In this document: positions 1-7,955 of the stretch, piece by piece
How the letters are laid out: every line of letters begins with the position of its first letter
Numbering within the stretch: the stretch's first letter is position 1
NCBI GenBank assembly: GCA_020217035.1
Contig: JAIWOG010000091.1
Span: forward strand, 1-10,000
Length of the DNA stretch: 10,000 nt
Reading direction: 5' to 3'
Source of the DNA: Magnetospirillum sp.
GTDB taxonomy: Bacteria > Pseudomonadota > Alphaproteobacteria > Rhodospirillales > Magnetospirillaceae
Notes under the pieces: generated by a model
The model's input: only the letters and a program-made list of their open reading frames with translations
What the model was told of the DNA's origin: nothing
The model's database searches: none
Program-made: the position numbers and the translations under genes

Positions 1-1
1 C

Positions 2-496
2 ACCACCAAGCTGAAGAAACAAGACAAGTTCCTGGGATTCGGCGTCGATCTGGTCATCGCCGGCTATACCGGCGCCGAAGTACGGCAAATCCTGACCAAC
101 CTGATCGAAACCTCGTTCCAGCGCAATTGCGTCCCGGCCGACATCTTGCGCAACATGGCCGGCACCGCGCCGGCTTACGGCATGATCGGCACCTTGATCG
201 GCCTGATCATCATGTTGGGGAAAATGGGCGAGGATCCGGCGGCCCTGGGACCGGGCATGGCGGTGGCGCTGATCACCACCCTATACGGCGTGCTGTTTCC
301 CCGGCTGGTGCTGTTGCCGGCGGCCAGCAAGATTCAGCAGCGCGAGGAAATCGTCCGCTTCCGCAATTACCTGGTATCCGAGGGGCTGTGCCTGCTGGCC
401 GAACGCAAAAGCCCGCGTTTCATCCAAGATGCCATGAACAGCTTCCTTGATCCGGCGATCCATTTCGACATCGACAAGCAGATGAAGAACCGATGA
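2..496 (+). CDS. motA: Flagellar stator protein MotA/PomA-like, C-terminal part (cut by window edge)
   Basis: The reading frame is open from the left edge and ends in TGA, giving the last 164 residues of a family that is usually about 250-290 aa, so the N-terminal part lies outside. The fragment holds the two C-terminal membrane helices of the stator A subunit: one around APAYGMIGTLIGLIIML, preceded by the conserved cytoplasmic region, and one around GMAVALITTLYGVLFPRL, followed by a charged cytoplasmic tail. The prolines at the start of the first helix and in VLLPAASK sit where MotA/PomA keep functionally important prolines. The spacing DPAALGPGMAVALITTLYG resembles PomA, the sodium-type subunit, more than E. 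coli MotA. With the B subunit the A subunit forms the ion channel that drives the flagellar motor. Its stop codon overlaps the next gene's ATG (ATGA), so the pair is very likely translationally coupled. Family assignment is firm; ion specificity is inference. Confidence 0.9.
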   Translation, partial: TTKLKKQDKFLGFGVDLVIAGYTGAEVRQILTNLIETSFQRNCVPADILRNMAGTAPAYGMIGTLIGLIIMLGKMGEDPAALGPGMAVALITTLYGVLFPRLVLLPAASKIQQREEIVRFRNYLVSEGLCLLAERKSPRFIQDAMNSFLDPAIHFDIDKQMKNR

Positions 497-1155
497 GCCT
501 GTTTCAGAAAAGATCGTCACCGGAAGTCGATTCGTCGTGGATGGAAACCTACGGCGACATGGTGACCCTGCTTTTGTGCTTTTTCATCATGCTGGCGTCC
601 ATTTCCAAGATCGACACCGTGCTGTTCGAGAAAGTGCAGTCGGGCATGACCAAGGAAATCGGCAAGCAACCGCCTCAACGCCCCATCGAAACCATGAAGC
701 AGGAACTGACCCAGGCCGCCGCGAACGTTCAGGGCTCGGACGACGCCGTCGATGTCGGCACCGATGACAAGGGTGTGGTGCTGAACCTGGATTCCGGGGC
801 GATGTTCGCCCCCGGCTCGGCTGACATCAAACCGGGCATGATGCCGCTGCTGAAGGAACTGGTTGGCACCTTCCAGCAACCACGCTTCGAGAATTATCGC
901 CTGGAAATCCAAGGCCATACCGACAACACGCCGGTGAAGACCGCGCAATTCCCGTCGAATTTCGATCTGGCCGCCGCCCGCGCCCTGGCCACCATGCGGG
1001 CTTTCGTCGCCTTGGGCATGAAGGAAGACAAGATGATCGTGTCGGCTTATGGCCAATATGCGCCACGGGTTCCCAACACCCTGGAAGACGGCACCCCCCT
1101 GCCCGCCAACCAGTCCTTGAACCGACGGGTTGCGGTGCATGTCTATCCACGCTGA
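493..1155 (+). CDS. motB: Flagellar stator protein MotB/PomB-like with OmpA-type peptidoglycan-binding domain
   Basis: A 220-residue protein starting at the ATG that overlaps the stator A stop. Residues about 16-40 form one membrane helix beginning WMETYGDMVTLLLCFF; Asp22 is at the position of the essential ion-binding Asp (Asp32 in E. coli MotB, Asp24 in PomB). The stretch after the helix, ISKIDTVLFEKVQSGM, resembles the PomB plug region. Residues about 92-218 are an OmpA-like domain with GHTDNTPV (141-148) and NRRVAVHV (210-217), which anchors the stator to peptidoglycan in the periplasm. At 220 aa it is short against about 300 aa for E. coli MotB, mainly because the linker between plug and OmpA domain is brief. 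The helix sequence (LLLCFF) again points to a PomB-like subtype, so sodium use is possible but not shown. The gene ends 8 bp before the convergent hydrolase gene. Confidence 0.93.
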   Translation: MSLFQKRSSPEVDSSWMETYGDMVTLLLCFFIMLASISKIDTVLFEKVQSGMTKEIGKQPPQRPIETMKQELTQAAANVQGSDDAVDVGTDDKGVVLNLDSGAMFAPGSADIKPGMMPLLKELVGTFQQPRFENYRLEIQGHTDNTPVKTAQFPSNFDLAAARALATMRAFVALGMKEDKMIVSAYGQYAPRVPNTLEDGTPLPANQSLNRRVAVHVYPR

Positions 1156-1163
1156 CACCGGCC

Positions 1164-1991
1164 TCAGGCCAAGGTGATCTCCATGCCGTCACGGGCGACG
1201 ACGGCACCTTCCCACGTCCGCCGGGCCTCGGCCTCCAAGGCCGACATGAAAGTGTCGTCGTGGTCGGGATCGTGATGGAAAATCGCCAATTGCTTCACTT
1301 GGGCGGCCCGGCACAGCCGGATGCCTTCCTGCCAGGTCGAGTGTCCCCAGCCGACGCGAGCGGGAAACTCGTCGTCGGTGTAGGTGCTGTCGTAAATCAC
1401 CAAATCCGCCCCTTGGATTAGTTCCAGCACGTTGGTGTCGGGCTGTCCAGGCACGTGTTCGGTGTCGGTGACATAGCAAGCCGCCTTGCCGCCATATTCG
1501 ACCCGATAGCCGGTCGCGTCGTTGGGATGGCGCAAAGGCGCGGTCTTGATCACCACGTCGTCGAAAGGATGCAGGGTTTCACTGGCACGGAAATCCACGA
1601 AGCGCATGTTGCTGCGCATGGTTTCCAAAGGAACCGGAAAGGTGGGATTGTCCATTTGACGGGCCAGGATCGCCCTGACCGCCCCTTGGGCGCCCCCCAG
1701 ATGCCCCGCCATGATCTTCAGGTTGAAGGCTGGATTGAAGGCGGGAACAAAAAAGGGAAACCCGTTGATGTGGTCCCAATGGGTATGGGTCAACATCAAG
1801 GTCGCTTCGGTTATGCCGCGCTTGACCAGACTTTGCCCCAAAAAACGTAAACCTGTCCCGGCGTCGAAGATCAGGGTGTTGTCACCCAGGGTGAATTCCA
1901 GACAGGACGTGTTCCCACCATAAACGACATGCTGGGGCGAAGCGCAGGCGATGCTTCCACGCACCCCCCAAAACTTCACCGTATATGCCAT
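1164..1991 (-). CDS. Metallo-beta-lactamase-fold hydrolase
   Basis: A 275-residue protein with the metal-binding motif HTHWDH at 69-74 (His69, His71, Asp73, His74). Further likely ligands are His155 in LRHPND, Asp176 in VTDTEH and His239/His240 in IFHHDPDHDD. The N-terminal block FWGVRGSIA...YGGNTSC is typical of a bacterial group of this fold related to PhnP and RNase Z-type phosphodiesterases, and the HTHWDHINGFPFF form is common in members encoded near signalling proteins. A phosphodiester or cyclic-nucleotide-type substrate is therefore plausible, but nothing here fixes it. There is no signal peptide, so it should be cytoplasmic. ATG was chosen because a GGGGA ribosome site lies about 9 nt upstream and the family N-terminus begins there. 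It is convergent with the stator genes and lies 97 bp downstream of the SAM hydroxide adenosyltransferase gene on the same strand. The fold is firm; the function is unknown. Confidence 0.9.
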   Translation of the reverse strand: MAYTVKFWGVRGSIACASPQHVVYGGNTSCLEFTLGDNTLIFDAGTGLRFLGQSLVKRGITEATLMLTHTHWDHINGFPFFVPAFNPAFNLKIMAGHLGGAQGAVRAILARQMDNPTFPVPLETMRSNMRFVDFRASETLHPFDDVVIKTAPLRHPNDATGYRVEYGGKAACYVTDTEHVPGQPDTNVLELIQGADLVIYDSTYTDDEFPARVGWGHSTWQEGIRLCRAAQVKQLAIFHHDPDHDDTFMSALEAEARRTWEGAVVARDGMEITLA

Positions 1992-2088
1992 TTCACGTAA
2001 TCCCCGAGCACGCCGATCAGATTAATTACCAATCAATATGGTGGCGCACACCAGGAAAATCCCCCACTCGGGCGAATAATTTTACGGA

Positions 2089-2817
2089 TTACCCCACACT
2101 ATCCCCGACCTTCAGCCCCAGAACGCCACTTGCACTACCATTACTTACAGATATCTCTACCATTCCGATAGAGTTGACATACCAAAATGCTTGTCCTGGG
2201 ACCACATCGGAAAAGGTTCTGGCCCCGCCAAGGCGCCAGTTCCCGATCGTCAACAGGGTTTCAGGGGTCAGCCGCTCCCCCCGCAACCCGGTGATGGCAT
2301 TGCCGTAATGGTCGACATAGATGATCTCGGCCACATCACCGGGCCAATCCTGACCGATAATAAGCGGCTGCGGGGTGCCCATGCTGTCCGGCGGCTCCCC
2401 TTTCGCCAAAGCCGCCGCCACGGGCGCGAACAGGTCACGACCGTGGAAGGTGTGGCTCAGCCTTTCCGGGCGCCAGGTTATGGTCCAGGCGCACCATCGT
2501 GACGCCCGCTTGACCACGACGGCGAACAAACCGTTGTCGGGGCCAACCAAAAACCGATCGTCGGCCTTGACGATCAACGTCCCACGCCGGCTGCCCACCC
2601 CAGGGTCGACCACCCCCAACACCACCGCGTCATCAGCGGTGTAGGGCAGCAAGGCCGCCAGCAAATAAGCCGCCGCCTTGGGATCGAAGCTGGGGGCGTC
2701 CGCCATCAGATCAATGACGCCATCGACAAGTCCAGCTTTCGACAGCGCGGCCCGCATCTGTCCCACATAGGGCCCGGTGACGCCGAAATCGGTGAACAGG
2801 AACAACGGACGGGTCAA
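2089..2817 (-). CDS. SAM hydroxide adenosyltransferase (DUF62 family)
   Basis: A 242-residue protein with the family signature in order: FTDFG (8-12), VDPGVGS (70-76), GPDNG (92-96), [11 protein letters not shown] (122-132), YVDHYGN (167-173) and NSIGMVEIS (215-223). Known members use an Asp-Arg-His set to activate water and split S-adenosylmethionine into adenosine and methionine. Asp71, Arg78 and His125 are the likely equivalents here; that mapping is by spacing and is an inference. The length matches the family. The start is TTG, overlapping the upstream stop as TTGA. An in-frame stop lies only 15 nt upstream, and the first in-frame ATG (residue 21) would remove the essential FTDFG block, so TTG or a nearby TTG at codon 5 must be used. 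A modest AAGGG ribosome site lies about 8 nt before it. Translational coupling to the GGDEF-EAL gene is likely. The last 60 or so coding bases are unusually AT-rich. Confidence 0.92.
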   Translation of the reverse strand: MTRPLFLFTDFGVTGPYVGQMRAALSKAGLVDGVIDLMADAPSFDPKAAAYLLAALLPYTADDAVVLGVVDPGVGSRRGTLIVKADDRFLVGPDNGLFAVVVKRASRWCAWTITWRPERLSHTFHGRDLFAPVAAALAKGEPPDSMGTPQPLIIGQDWPGDVAEIIYVDHYGNAITGLRGERLTPETLLTIGNWRLGGARTFSDVVPGQAFWYVNSIGMVEISVSNGSASGVLGLKVGDSVG

Positions 2818-5297
2818 TGGAGCAGCCCTTCATGAACTGGGACGACGGCGACGGCGCCACCGTCAAATCGACAATCCAGCAAAGCAAGGACATCCTGGGC
2901 GGGAACCGGGCGGCTGAACAGGTAGCCCTGGGCCAAGTCACAGCCGATTTCCCTTAACCGCGCCAATTGCTCCGCGGTTTCCACCCCCTCGGCGATGACC
3001 TTCAAGCCCAAACCGGCGGCCATGGCGACGATGGTGTCAACCAGCACCTTGCGTTCTTGTCGCTCCAGCATGCCGACCATGAACGAGCGGTCGATCTTCA
3101 ATGTGTGGAAAGGATAGCGCTCCAGATAGCTCAGCGACGAGTAGCCGGTCCCGAAATCGTCGATGGCCAGATGGATGCCCATGGCGTGCAGACGATGCAG
3201 CAATCCGTCGATGTCGCCACGCTCCCTCAACAACAAGCCTTCGGTGATCTCCATTTCCAGGTTGGCGGCGGGAAAACCGGTCTGTCGCAAGATGTCGGCC
3301 ACGTCTTCGACGAAATCGGCTTCCTGAAACTGCCGGGGCGAGACGTTGACGCACAGCATCAGGTCGGGGTTTCCGGCGTCCATCCAGGTCCGCGCCGCGC
3401 GGCACGCCTGCAGCAAGACATCGCGACCGATGGGAACGATCAGGCCGCTGGTTTCCGCCTGGGGGATGAAGCGGTCGGGAGGGACATGACCCAATTCGGG
3501 ATTATGCCAGCGCAGCAGGGCTTCGACGCCCGCCACCTTGCCACTGTCCACATGAACCAAGGGCTGGAAATGCAGGGTCAGCTGCTCGGTGCCGACCGCG
3601 CGGCGCAATTCGCTTTCCAGTCGCAGGCGGCTTTCCGCCTCCTCGTTCATGCGATGGGTGAAGAAGCAAAAGCGGTTACGGCCCGCTTGCTTGGATTGGT
3701 ACATGGCGATGTCGGCATTGCGCAGCAGGGTCTGCGGCGTCCGTCCGTCTTCCGGATAAAGCGCGACACCGACACTGGCGGTGGTGATCAAGTCACGACG
3801 GCTGATGGAAAACGGATGCGCGAACGCCACCACCACCCGCTGCGCCGTGGCCTCCGCCAAGGCGGGCGAACAAGACGACAGCACCACCAGGAACTCGTCG
3901 CCGCCGAAACGGGCGACGAAGCCACTGTCGCCCACGGCTTCGCGAAGGCGTTCGGATGCCATGATCAACAATTCGTCGCCGTATTCATGGCCCAGGGAAT
4001 CGTTGATTCCCTTGAAATCGTCCAAATCGACGAACAGCAAACCCACCTGCTCCCCCCTCTCGCGGGCGTCCTCGATGGCGGCGGCCAGACGATCCACCGC
4101 CAGGGTGCGGTTGGGCAAATCCGTCAGGCCGTCATACATGGCCTGGTGCAGGATCTTGCGTTCCTGTTCCTTGCGGACGGTGATGTCCTCGATGACCACC
4201 AGATAGTGGGTCACCACGCCGCTTTCGTCCGAGACCGGCGAAGCGAACACCCGCTGCCAGGCCTGACGCCCGTCTTCACGCGACATCGGCAACTCGCCCT
4301 GCCATTCGTCGCCGCCCTGCAGGCTGCGCCACATGTCGGCCAACAGCGACTTGCACAAGCCGGGATACAAGCCGTCGAACAGCTCGCCCACCACCTGCTC
4401 GACAGCCAAGCCGGTGATGGCCTGGTGCGCCGGGTTAACATAGGTCACCACGCCGGACACGGTGACCACCGCCACCGCCACCGGGCTTTGCTCGACCGCC
4501 TGCGACAACAGGCGCAGGCTGGATTCAGCCTTTTTCTGTTCGGTCATGTCGCGGATGCAGGTGACACGGACGGGCAAGTCCCCCAAGTGGCTCTCCTTGG
4601 AATGGATCTCCATGGGAAAAACCGATCCGTCCTTGCGCACCCCCCGAACCTCGTAAGGTTTTTGGTGTTGGGTGCGGACCATTTCCTTGGATCTGGGCAC
4701 GTCGTCGGCATGGATGACGTCCCACGCCATCACCGTGTCGAAATCGCCGCGCCGATAGCCGAACAAATCCTCGAAAGCGCGGTTGCAATCCAGAATCTTG
4801 CCTTGGAAATGGATGCAGATGGCTTCGTTGGTCACGTCGGACAGACGTCGGAAACGATCCTCGCTGTGTTCCAGCGTCTGACGCATGCGCTGGTTTTCGC
4901 TGATGTCGCGCAACACGCCACGAATGCCGGCAAAAGCCCCGGAAGTATCATAGATGGCGCAGCCATAGGCGACCACCCAAAGGTCGCCGCCATCCTTGCG
5001 CCGGGCCTCGAATTCCAGGCGCACCGCCTCTCCGTCACCTGCGGAAACAAGATCAAGCACCACCCGACGATCACGCGCATGGGCATAGATGACACTCGCG
5101 TCGGTGCCGACCAGTTCATGGGATTCGTATCCCAATAAACGGGTGACGTTGGGGCTGACCCACTGAATCACCCCGTCGGGACCGACACAGATCACCGTAT
5201 CGGGCAAGCGTGTCAGCAAGATATCCAGCATTTCCGGGGGAAGCCCGAAATCAGGTTCGCAGCGCGACGCGGTGGACTCTTCCGGTCCTGCCGTCAT
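2814..5297 (-). CDS. PAS-PAS-PAS-GGDEF-EAL c-di-GMP signalling protein
   Basis: An 827-residue protein from the ATG at 5297, chosen because GGAGG lies 7 nt upstream. A longer in-frame extension to 5612 would overlap the divergent HNH gene and has no comparable site. Domains: three PAS sensors at about 25-135, 146-255 and 262-377, each followed by a PAC-like segment ([24 protein letters not shown]); GGDEF at about 383-545; EAL at about 560-805. The GGDEF motif at 465-469 is intact. The usual inhibitory RxxD would fall at 456-459, where GDSG is found, so product feedback is probably absent. The EAL domain keeps EALLRW (592-597), Asn651, ITEG (684-687), DDFGTGYSS (713-721), Lys734 and EGVET (770-774), consistent with an active c-di-GMP phosphodiesterase. 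No membrane helix is evident, so it should be a cytoplasmic sensor. Whether synthesis or breakdown dominates cannot be told. It heads a unit with the SAM hydrolase. Confidence 0.95.
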   Translation of the reverse strand: MTAGPEESTASRCEPDFGLPPEMLDILLTRLPDTVICVGPDGVIQWVSPNVTRLLGYESHELVGTDASVIYAHARDRRVVLDLVSAGDGEAVRLEFEARRKDGGDLWVVAYGCAIYDTSGAFAGIRGVLRDISENQRMRQTLEHSEDRFRRLSDVTNEAICIHFQGKILDCNRAFEDLFGYRRGDFDTVMAWDVIHADDVPRSKEMVRTQHQKPYEVRGVRKDGSVFPMEIHSKESHLGDLPVRVTCIRDMTEQKKAESSLRLLSQAVEQSPVAVAVVTVSGVVTYVNPAHQAITGLAVEQVVGELFDGLYPGLCKSLLADMWRSLQGGDEWQGELPMSREDGRQAWQRVFASPVSDESGVVTHYLVVIEDITVRKEQERKILHQAMYDGLTDLPNRTLAVDRLAAAIEDARERGEQVGLLFVDLDDFKGINDSLGHEYGDELLIMASERLREAVGDSGFVARFGGDEFLVVLSSCSPALAEATAQRVVVAFAHPFSISRRDLITTASVGVALYPEDGRTPQTLLRNADIAMYQSKQAGRNRFCFFTHRMNEEAESRLRLESELRRAVGTEQLTLHFQPLVHVDSGKVAGVEALLRWHNPELGHVPPDRFIPQAETSGLIVPIGRDVLLQACRAARTWMDAGNPDLMLCVNVSPRQFQEADFVEDVADILRQTGFPAANLEMEITEGLLLRERGDIDGLLHRLHAMGIHLAIDDFGTGYSSLSYLERYPFHTLKIDRSFMVGMLERQERKVLVDTIVAMAAGLGLKVIAEGVETAEQLARLREIGCDLAQGYLFSRPVPAQDVLALLDCRFDGGAVAVVPVHEGLLH

Positions 5298-5420
5298 TGT
5301 GTTTCCTCCAACCCAGCGCTTGACGCCGAAAACTGTAACCGTTTCCTTATCCGTCAGGCTTGGCGGACAGCATGACCAATATGTGTCAATCTTGTCCACC
5401 TTAATCCGGGAGGTCAAAGG
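5298..5420. other. Divergent intergenic region between GGDEF-EAL and HNH genes
   Basis: These 123 bp must contain the promoters for both divergent genes. A perfect TTGACA is seen on the minus strand at 5384-5389, but no good -10 box follows at 16-18 nt, so I do not call a promoter. GGGAGG at 5408-5413 serves the plus-strand gene. Confidence 0.5.
5305..5309 (-). promoter_or_regulatory. Ribosome binding site deciding the GGDEF-EAL start
   Basis: GGAGG on the minus strand, 7 nt before the ATG at 5297. This strong site fixes the 827-residue start over the longer in-frame reading that would run into the HNH gene. Confidence 0.75.
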
Positions 5421-5720
5421 GTGACGGAAAGCAAGGATTGGCGGCGTGCCCGTTGCCATGACCTGTGGGCGGAACAGGGGGGAACCTGTTTTTACTGCCA
5501 GATCGCCATGGCACCGCCCCTGCTGCAACGAATCCGCCATCGCAAACGCCCGGATGCCGCCACCATCGACCACGTCATGCCGCGAAGCTTGGGCGGCGCC
5601 GCCGAATGGCACAACGAGGTCGCCAGTTGCCGGGCTTGCAACGCGGCGAAAGCCGACACGCCGCCGACGGCCGAGGACCTTGAGAATCTGCGCAAGCTCA
5701 AATCCCTGGGCCGCGCGTGA
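5421..5720 (+). CDS. Small HNH-type endonuclease-like protein
   Basis: A 99-residue protein starting at GTG with GGGAGG 7 nt upstream. It carries the compact HNH pattern: a CxxC zinc knuckle (Cys23, Cys26), [13 protein letters not shown] with Asp50-His51 as the catalytic part, Asn65 in WHNEV, then CRAC (Cys70, Cys73) followed by NxxK (Asn74, Lys77). The second CxxC completes a four-cysteine zinc site. This matches the small free-standing HNH proteins found widely in bacteria; the family can nick or cut DNA, but many members have no assigned role. It is divergent from the c-di-GMP gene and runs tail to tail with the 558-aa gene with 3 bp between stop codons. No methyltransferase, terminase or other phage or restriction gene is next to it, so the context does not show whether it is a nuclease of defence, repair or mobile origin. 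Family is clear; role unknown. Confidence 0.88.
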   Translation: MTESKDWRRARCHDLWAEQGGTCFYCQIAMAPPLLQRIRHRKRPDAATIDHVMPRSLGGAAEWHNEVASCRACNAAKADTPPTAEDLENLRKLKSLGRA

Positions 5721-5723
5721 CCT

Positions 5724-7400
5724 TTATTGGGTTGCCTTGGCCGGCAAGACGGGGTGGGCCAGGTCGCACATGATGCCGGGACCGTTGACCAGGGAAAAAC
5801 CGGCCTTGACCAGTTGCACGATCAACGGCCGACGCCTTACCCCCCACACGTAACAGGCTTTGCGGGCCTGCCGCGCGGTGTTTCGGAAAACCTCGAGCTG
5901 ACGGAACAAATCGGCGTCGCCGACGCGTTCCTGCTCGGACAATTCCGCAAGGTCGACCCCCACCGCGCGGGCGGCGGGAAGCGCGTCGATCAGTCCCGGC
6001 GCGGTCAGAGGCAAGCGAACCAAGACGTCGCAGCCTAAACCTTCCAATGGCGCGAACATGCGCGACAAGATGGCCTGGGGAACCGCCGGAGTGACCCCGA
6101 AAATCTCCATCTTCAACAATCGACGTCGGGCATCGGCCGGGCATTGCTCGAACGGCATGCGGATGAAGTCGCGGGATTTCGGCGACAGCGACATCCAATG
6201 CACCGGCACCGTCAGCCCCATGCGCTGTTTGGTGTAATGCATGGCCTTCAGTTCATGGGCGGACTGGCTGGCACAAAAGCGATCCAAGGTCAGCACCTCG
6301 ATGGGCAGCAATCCTTCATAGGCATGGGTGCCTTCCAGAACCGGCCCCCGGACTTTGTCGCTTCGGAGGATGCGGGCATGAAAAGCCGCGACCTCGTTGC
6401 GACCGGTGACCCAAGTGGGCGTCCACACCATGGTCAAGGTGGATTCAGCGCTGAAACCAGACGCCGAGGCGCCTTGCGGGGCGTTCTCGATGCGCAGGAC
6501 CTGGCGTTCGGCGTCGGCGCCGCGCAAATGCTTGACCGCGTCGTCGAACCAGGACGCTGCCGAGGTGGCGCTTGCCGATTGCTCCTCCGCCCCATGATGC
6601 CGGGGGGGCGCATCCATCACCCGGCGTTCGGCGTCGGCACCAACAAGATGGTTGGCTTGCCTCAACACTTGGCGTGCCGCGTCGGCGCCCCGCAACGGCC
6701 TCTGTTCGGGGATGAACCAATCCGGTTCATCCAAGGGAACGGATCGATGGCCGGAAATGGCGAAGACCGAACCGGCCCTGGCTTTCGCGGGTGGCGCTTT
6801 CTCCTTGACCGCCTCGACGGCAAGTGCCGCCGCCGATTGCGCCAACGCCTTCTCGATGGCGTGACGGTCCATCAAGCCCTCGGCGGTCAGCGCCTCGTCC
6901 AATGACAGATTGGCCGCCAGTACCTGGGGACGACGGCCGTCCACCAGACTGTCGCCGAACAAATGCGCCCCCAGATCGTGGGCGATTCCGGCCACTCGCG
7001 AGCGAGCGTCCGAGCGGTCGGCGTCCGGCAAGGCCAAACAAGCTATTTCCGCGTCCAGGCGAGTGAACACGTCCTTGTTGATGTCCACATGGCGGCGAAT
7101 GATGGTGTCGAAAGCGATTTCGACCAGCCCCTGCAAACGATCCCATTTCGGTCCGACGGCACGACGAAAATCCGACAACGAGAACACATGCAGACGCGGC
7201 CCGCCGCCCCCGTTCTTCAGGCTCATCATCTCGTCGGCGAAGGCTTGCTCGGTCAGGAAACCGGTTCTGCGGCTGCGCGGCATGCTGGCGCGGATCGCCG
7301 CGATACTGTTAGGCACAGCATCCGGCGCAGATTTCCCAGTCTTGTTGGCACCCAGGCCCAGCCTGCGTTTCAGGTTGAACCACAATCGACCAAAAGCCAT
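5724..7400 (-). CDS. Degenerate GGDEF-EAL-like protein with repeat-bearing linker (hypothetical)
   Basis: A 558-residue protein starting at ATG with GGGAGG 7 nt upstream. I do not recognise a close family. Residues about 45-150 follow the hydrophobic rhythm of a GGDEF domain (RTGFLTEQAFADEM, DVFTRLDAEIACLALPDA), but the GGDEF signature is replaced by RLDAE. Residues about 323-553 follow that of an EAL domain: VWTPTW near the start, LTVPVHWMSLSP like VNVSP, LLKMEIFGV like the EITEG strand, ARAVGVDLAELS like the IKID strand, and ACYVWGVRRRP...GFSLVNGPGIM like the EGVET-QGY end. None of the catalytic EAL residues is kept. Residues about 186-320 form a linker rich in Ala, Glu and Arg with three GADAxR-type repeats. 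A c-di-GMP effector or scaffold without enzyme activity would fit; this is inference from pattern only. It follows a 104-aa gene by 62 bp on the same strand and may be cotranscribed. Confidence 0.85.
   Translation of the reverse strand: MAFGRLWFNLKRRLGLGANKTGKSAPDAVPNSIAAIRASMPRSRRTGFLTEQAFADEMMSLKNGGGGPRLHVFSLSDFRRAVGPKWDRLQGLVEIAFDTIIRRHVDINKDVFTRLDAEIACLALPDADRSDARSRVAGIAHDLGAHLFGDSLVDGRRPQVLAANLSLDEALTAEGLMDRHAIEKALAQSAAALAVEAVKEKAPPAKARAGSVFAISGHRSVPLDEPDWFIPEQRPLRGADAARQVLRQANHLVGADAERRVMDAPPRHHGAEEQSASATSAASWFDDAVKHLRGADAERQVLRIENAPQGASASGFSAESTLTMVWTPTWVTGRNEVAAFHARILRSDKVRGPVLEGTHAYEGLLPIEVLTLDRFCASQSAHELKAMHYTKQRMGLTVPVHWMSLSPKSRDFIRMPFEQCPADARRRLLKMEIFGVTPAVPQAILSRMFAPLEGLGCDVLVRLPLTAPGLIDALPAARAVGVDLAELSEQERVGDADLFRQLEVFRNTARQARKACYVWGVRRRPLIVQLVKAGFSLVNGPGIMCDLAHPVLPAKATQ
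6492..6695 (-). repeat. Three in-frame copies of a 12-codon repeat (LRGADAERQVLR type)
   Basis: Copies lie at 6660-6695, 6612-6647 and 6492-6527, encoding LRGADAARQVLR (residues 236-247), LVGADAERRVMD (252-263) and LRGADAERQVLR (292-303) of the 558-aa protein. The first and third differ at one residue. They sit in the linker between the two degenerate domains and are predicted helical and charged, so they could be short docking or coiled elements. Confidence 0.75.
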
Positions 7401-7462
7401 ATGGCCGCCTCCCTACCCCCAAACTCAAGTTGGTGGCAGACAGGATAAATTACAAGCCTGAT

Positions 7463-7777
7463 CTAGTTGTCGGCATTTTCCAGAAAGTCGGCGATGCCCT
7501 CGACGGCGTCGGACAGCAGGCGGTGGTCCTTGGACCGCTCCAACACCGCCATCACCACCGCCGCCTCGGCCCCGATAAGGTCACCCGCCAGCAGGGCGGG
7601 AACGAAGCCGTCTTCGGACAGGATCGTTACCGCCTGCCGCCATTGACGATGCTTGCCGCCTTTGCCCTCGGCCTCGAAGCAATCGTTCAAGGCTTCGACA
7701 GGAGCTTCCTTACGATGGATCTTGAAGGCCAGTGAGCGCAGCAGCCGCACCTTGTCTTCGTTCATGTTGCGGGCCAT
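7463..7777 (-). CDS. Small hypothetical protein with faint GspF/PilC (T2SF)-like pattern
   Basis: A 104-residue, mostly helical, soluble protein. The ATG at 7777 is preceded by a perfect AGGAGG 6 nt upstream; the frame is open further upstream to 8185 but that stretch contains an intrinsic terminator and has no gene-like start. I do not recognise the family with certainty. The layout RSLAFKIHRKEAPVEAL (14-30), then a stretch ending FVPALLAGD (58-66), then VVMAVLERSKDHRLLSDAVEG (74-94), resembles the cytoplasmic helical bundle of type II secretion and pilus GspF/PilC proteins, where AL, the bulky-residue-poor centre and the final GxLxxxLxxLAxxL helix recur. It has no membrane segment and only one such unit, so it would be an isolated domain. 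It lies 62 bp upstream of the degenerate GGDEF-EAL gene on the same strand and probably belongs to the same transcript. Confidence 0.78.
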   Translation of the reverse strand: MARNMNEDKVRLLRSLAFKIHRKEAPVEALNDCFEAEGKGGKHRQWRQAVTILSEDGFVPALLAGDLIGAEAAVVMAVLERSKDHRLLSDAVEGIADFLENADN

Positions 7778-7799
7778 GCCGGGCCTCCTGAAAGCGAGA

Positions 7800-7820
7800 C
7801 GGCCACCCTTGCGGTGGCCG
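7800..7820 (-). promoter_or_regulatory. 5' leader hairpin before the 104-aa gene
   Basis: An 8-bp perfect stem (CGGCCACC with GGTGGCCG) and a 5-nt loop lie 10 nt upstream of the AGGAGG ribosome site of the small gene. It may influence translation or RNA stability. No poly-T follows on the minus strand, so it is not a terminator. Confidence 0.4.
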
Positions 7821-7955
7821 ACGGCACTATTGCTCCATTGACGAAAGAAGGCAAACACCGATCCGGCATACCGCCTGTCCGTCAATGATGGATGGCGGCA
7901 CATTGATGAAGACGAGCGCAAGAAGTCACTGGTCTTCGTCACCGCATACCACCGC

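Noticed and set aside
1150..1170. GGCCTCAGGCC palindrome between the stator and hydrolase stops
   Set aside because: Only a 4-bp stem with a 3-nt loop and no T-run, too weak for a terminator.
2967..5138. Long open frame (723 codons) on the plus strand across the GGDEF-EAL gene
   Set aside because: It is antisense to a gene with clear PAS, GGDEF and EAL motifs and shows no domain of its own. It is a by-product of GC-rich codon use.
5298..5612. N-terminal extension of the GGDEF-EAL protein
   Set aside because: It lacks a ribosome site, has no domain, and overlaps the well-supported HNH gene; the ATG at 5297 has a strong site.
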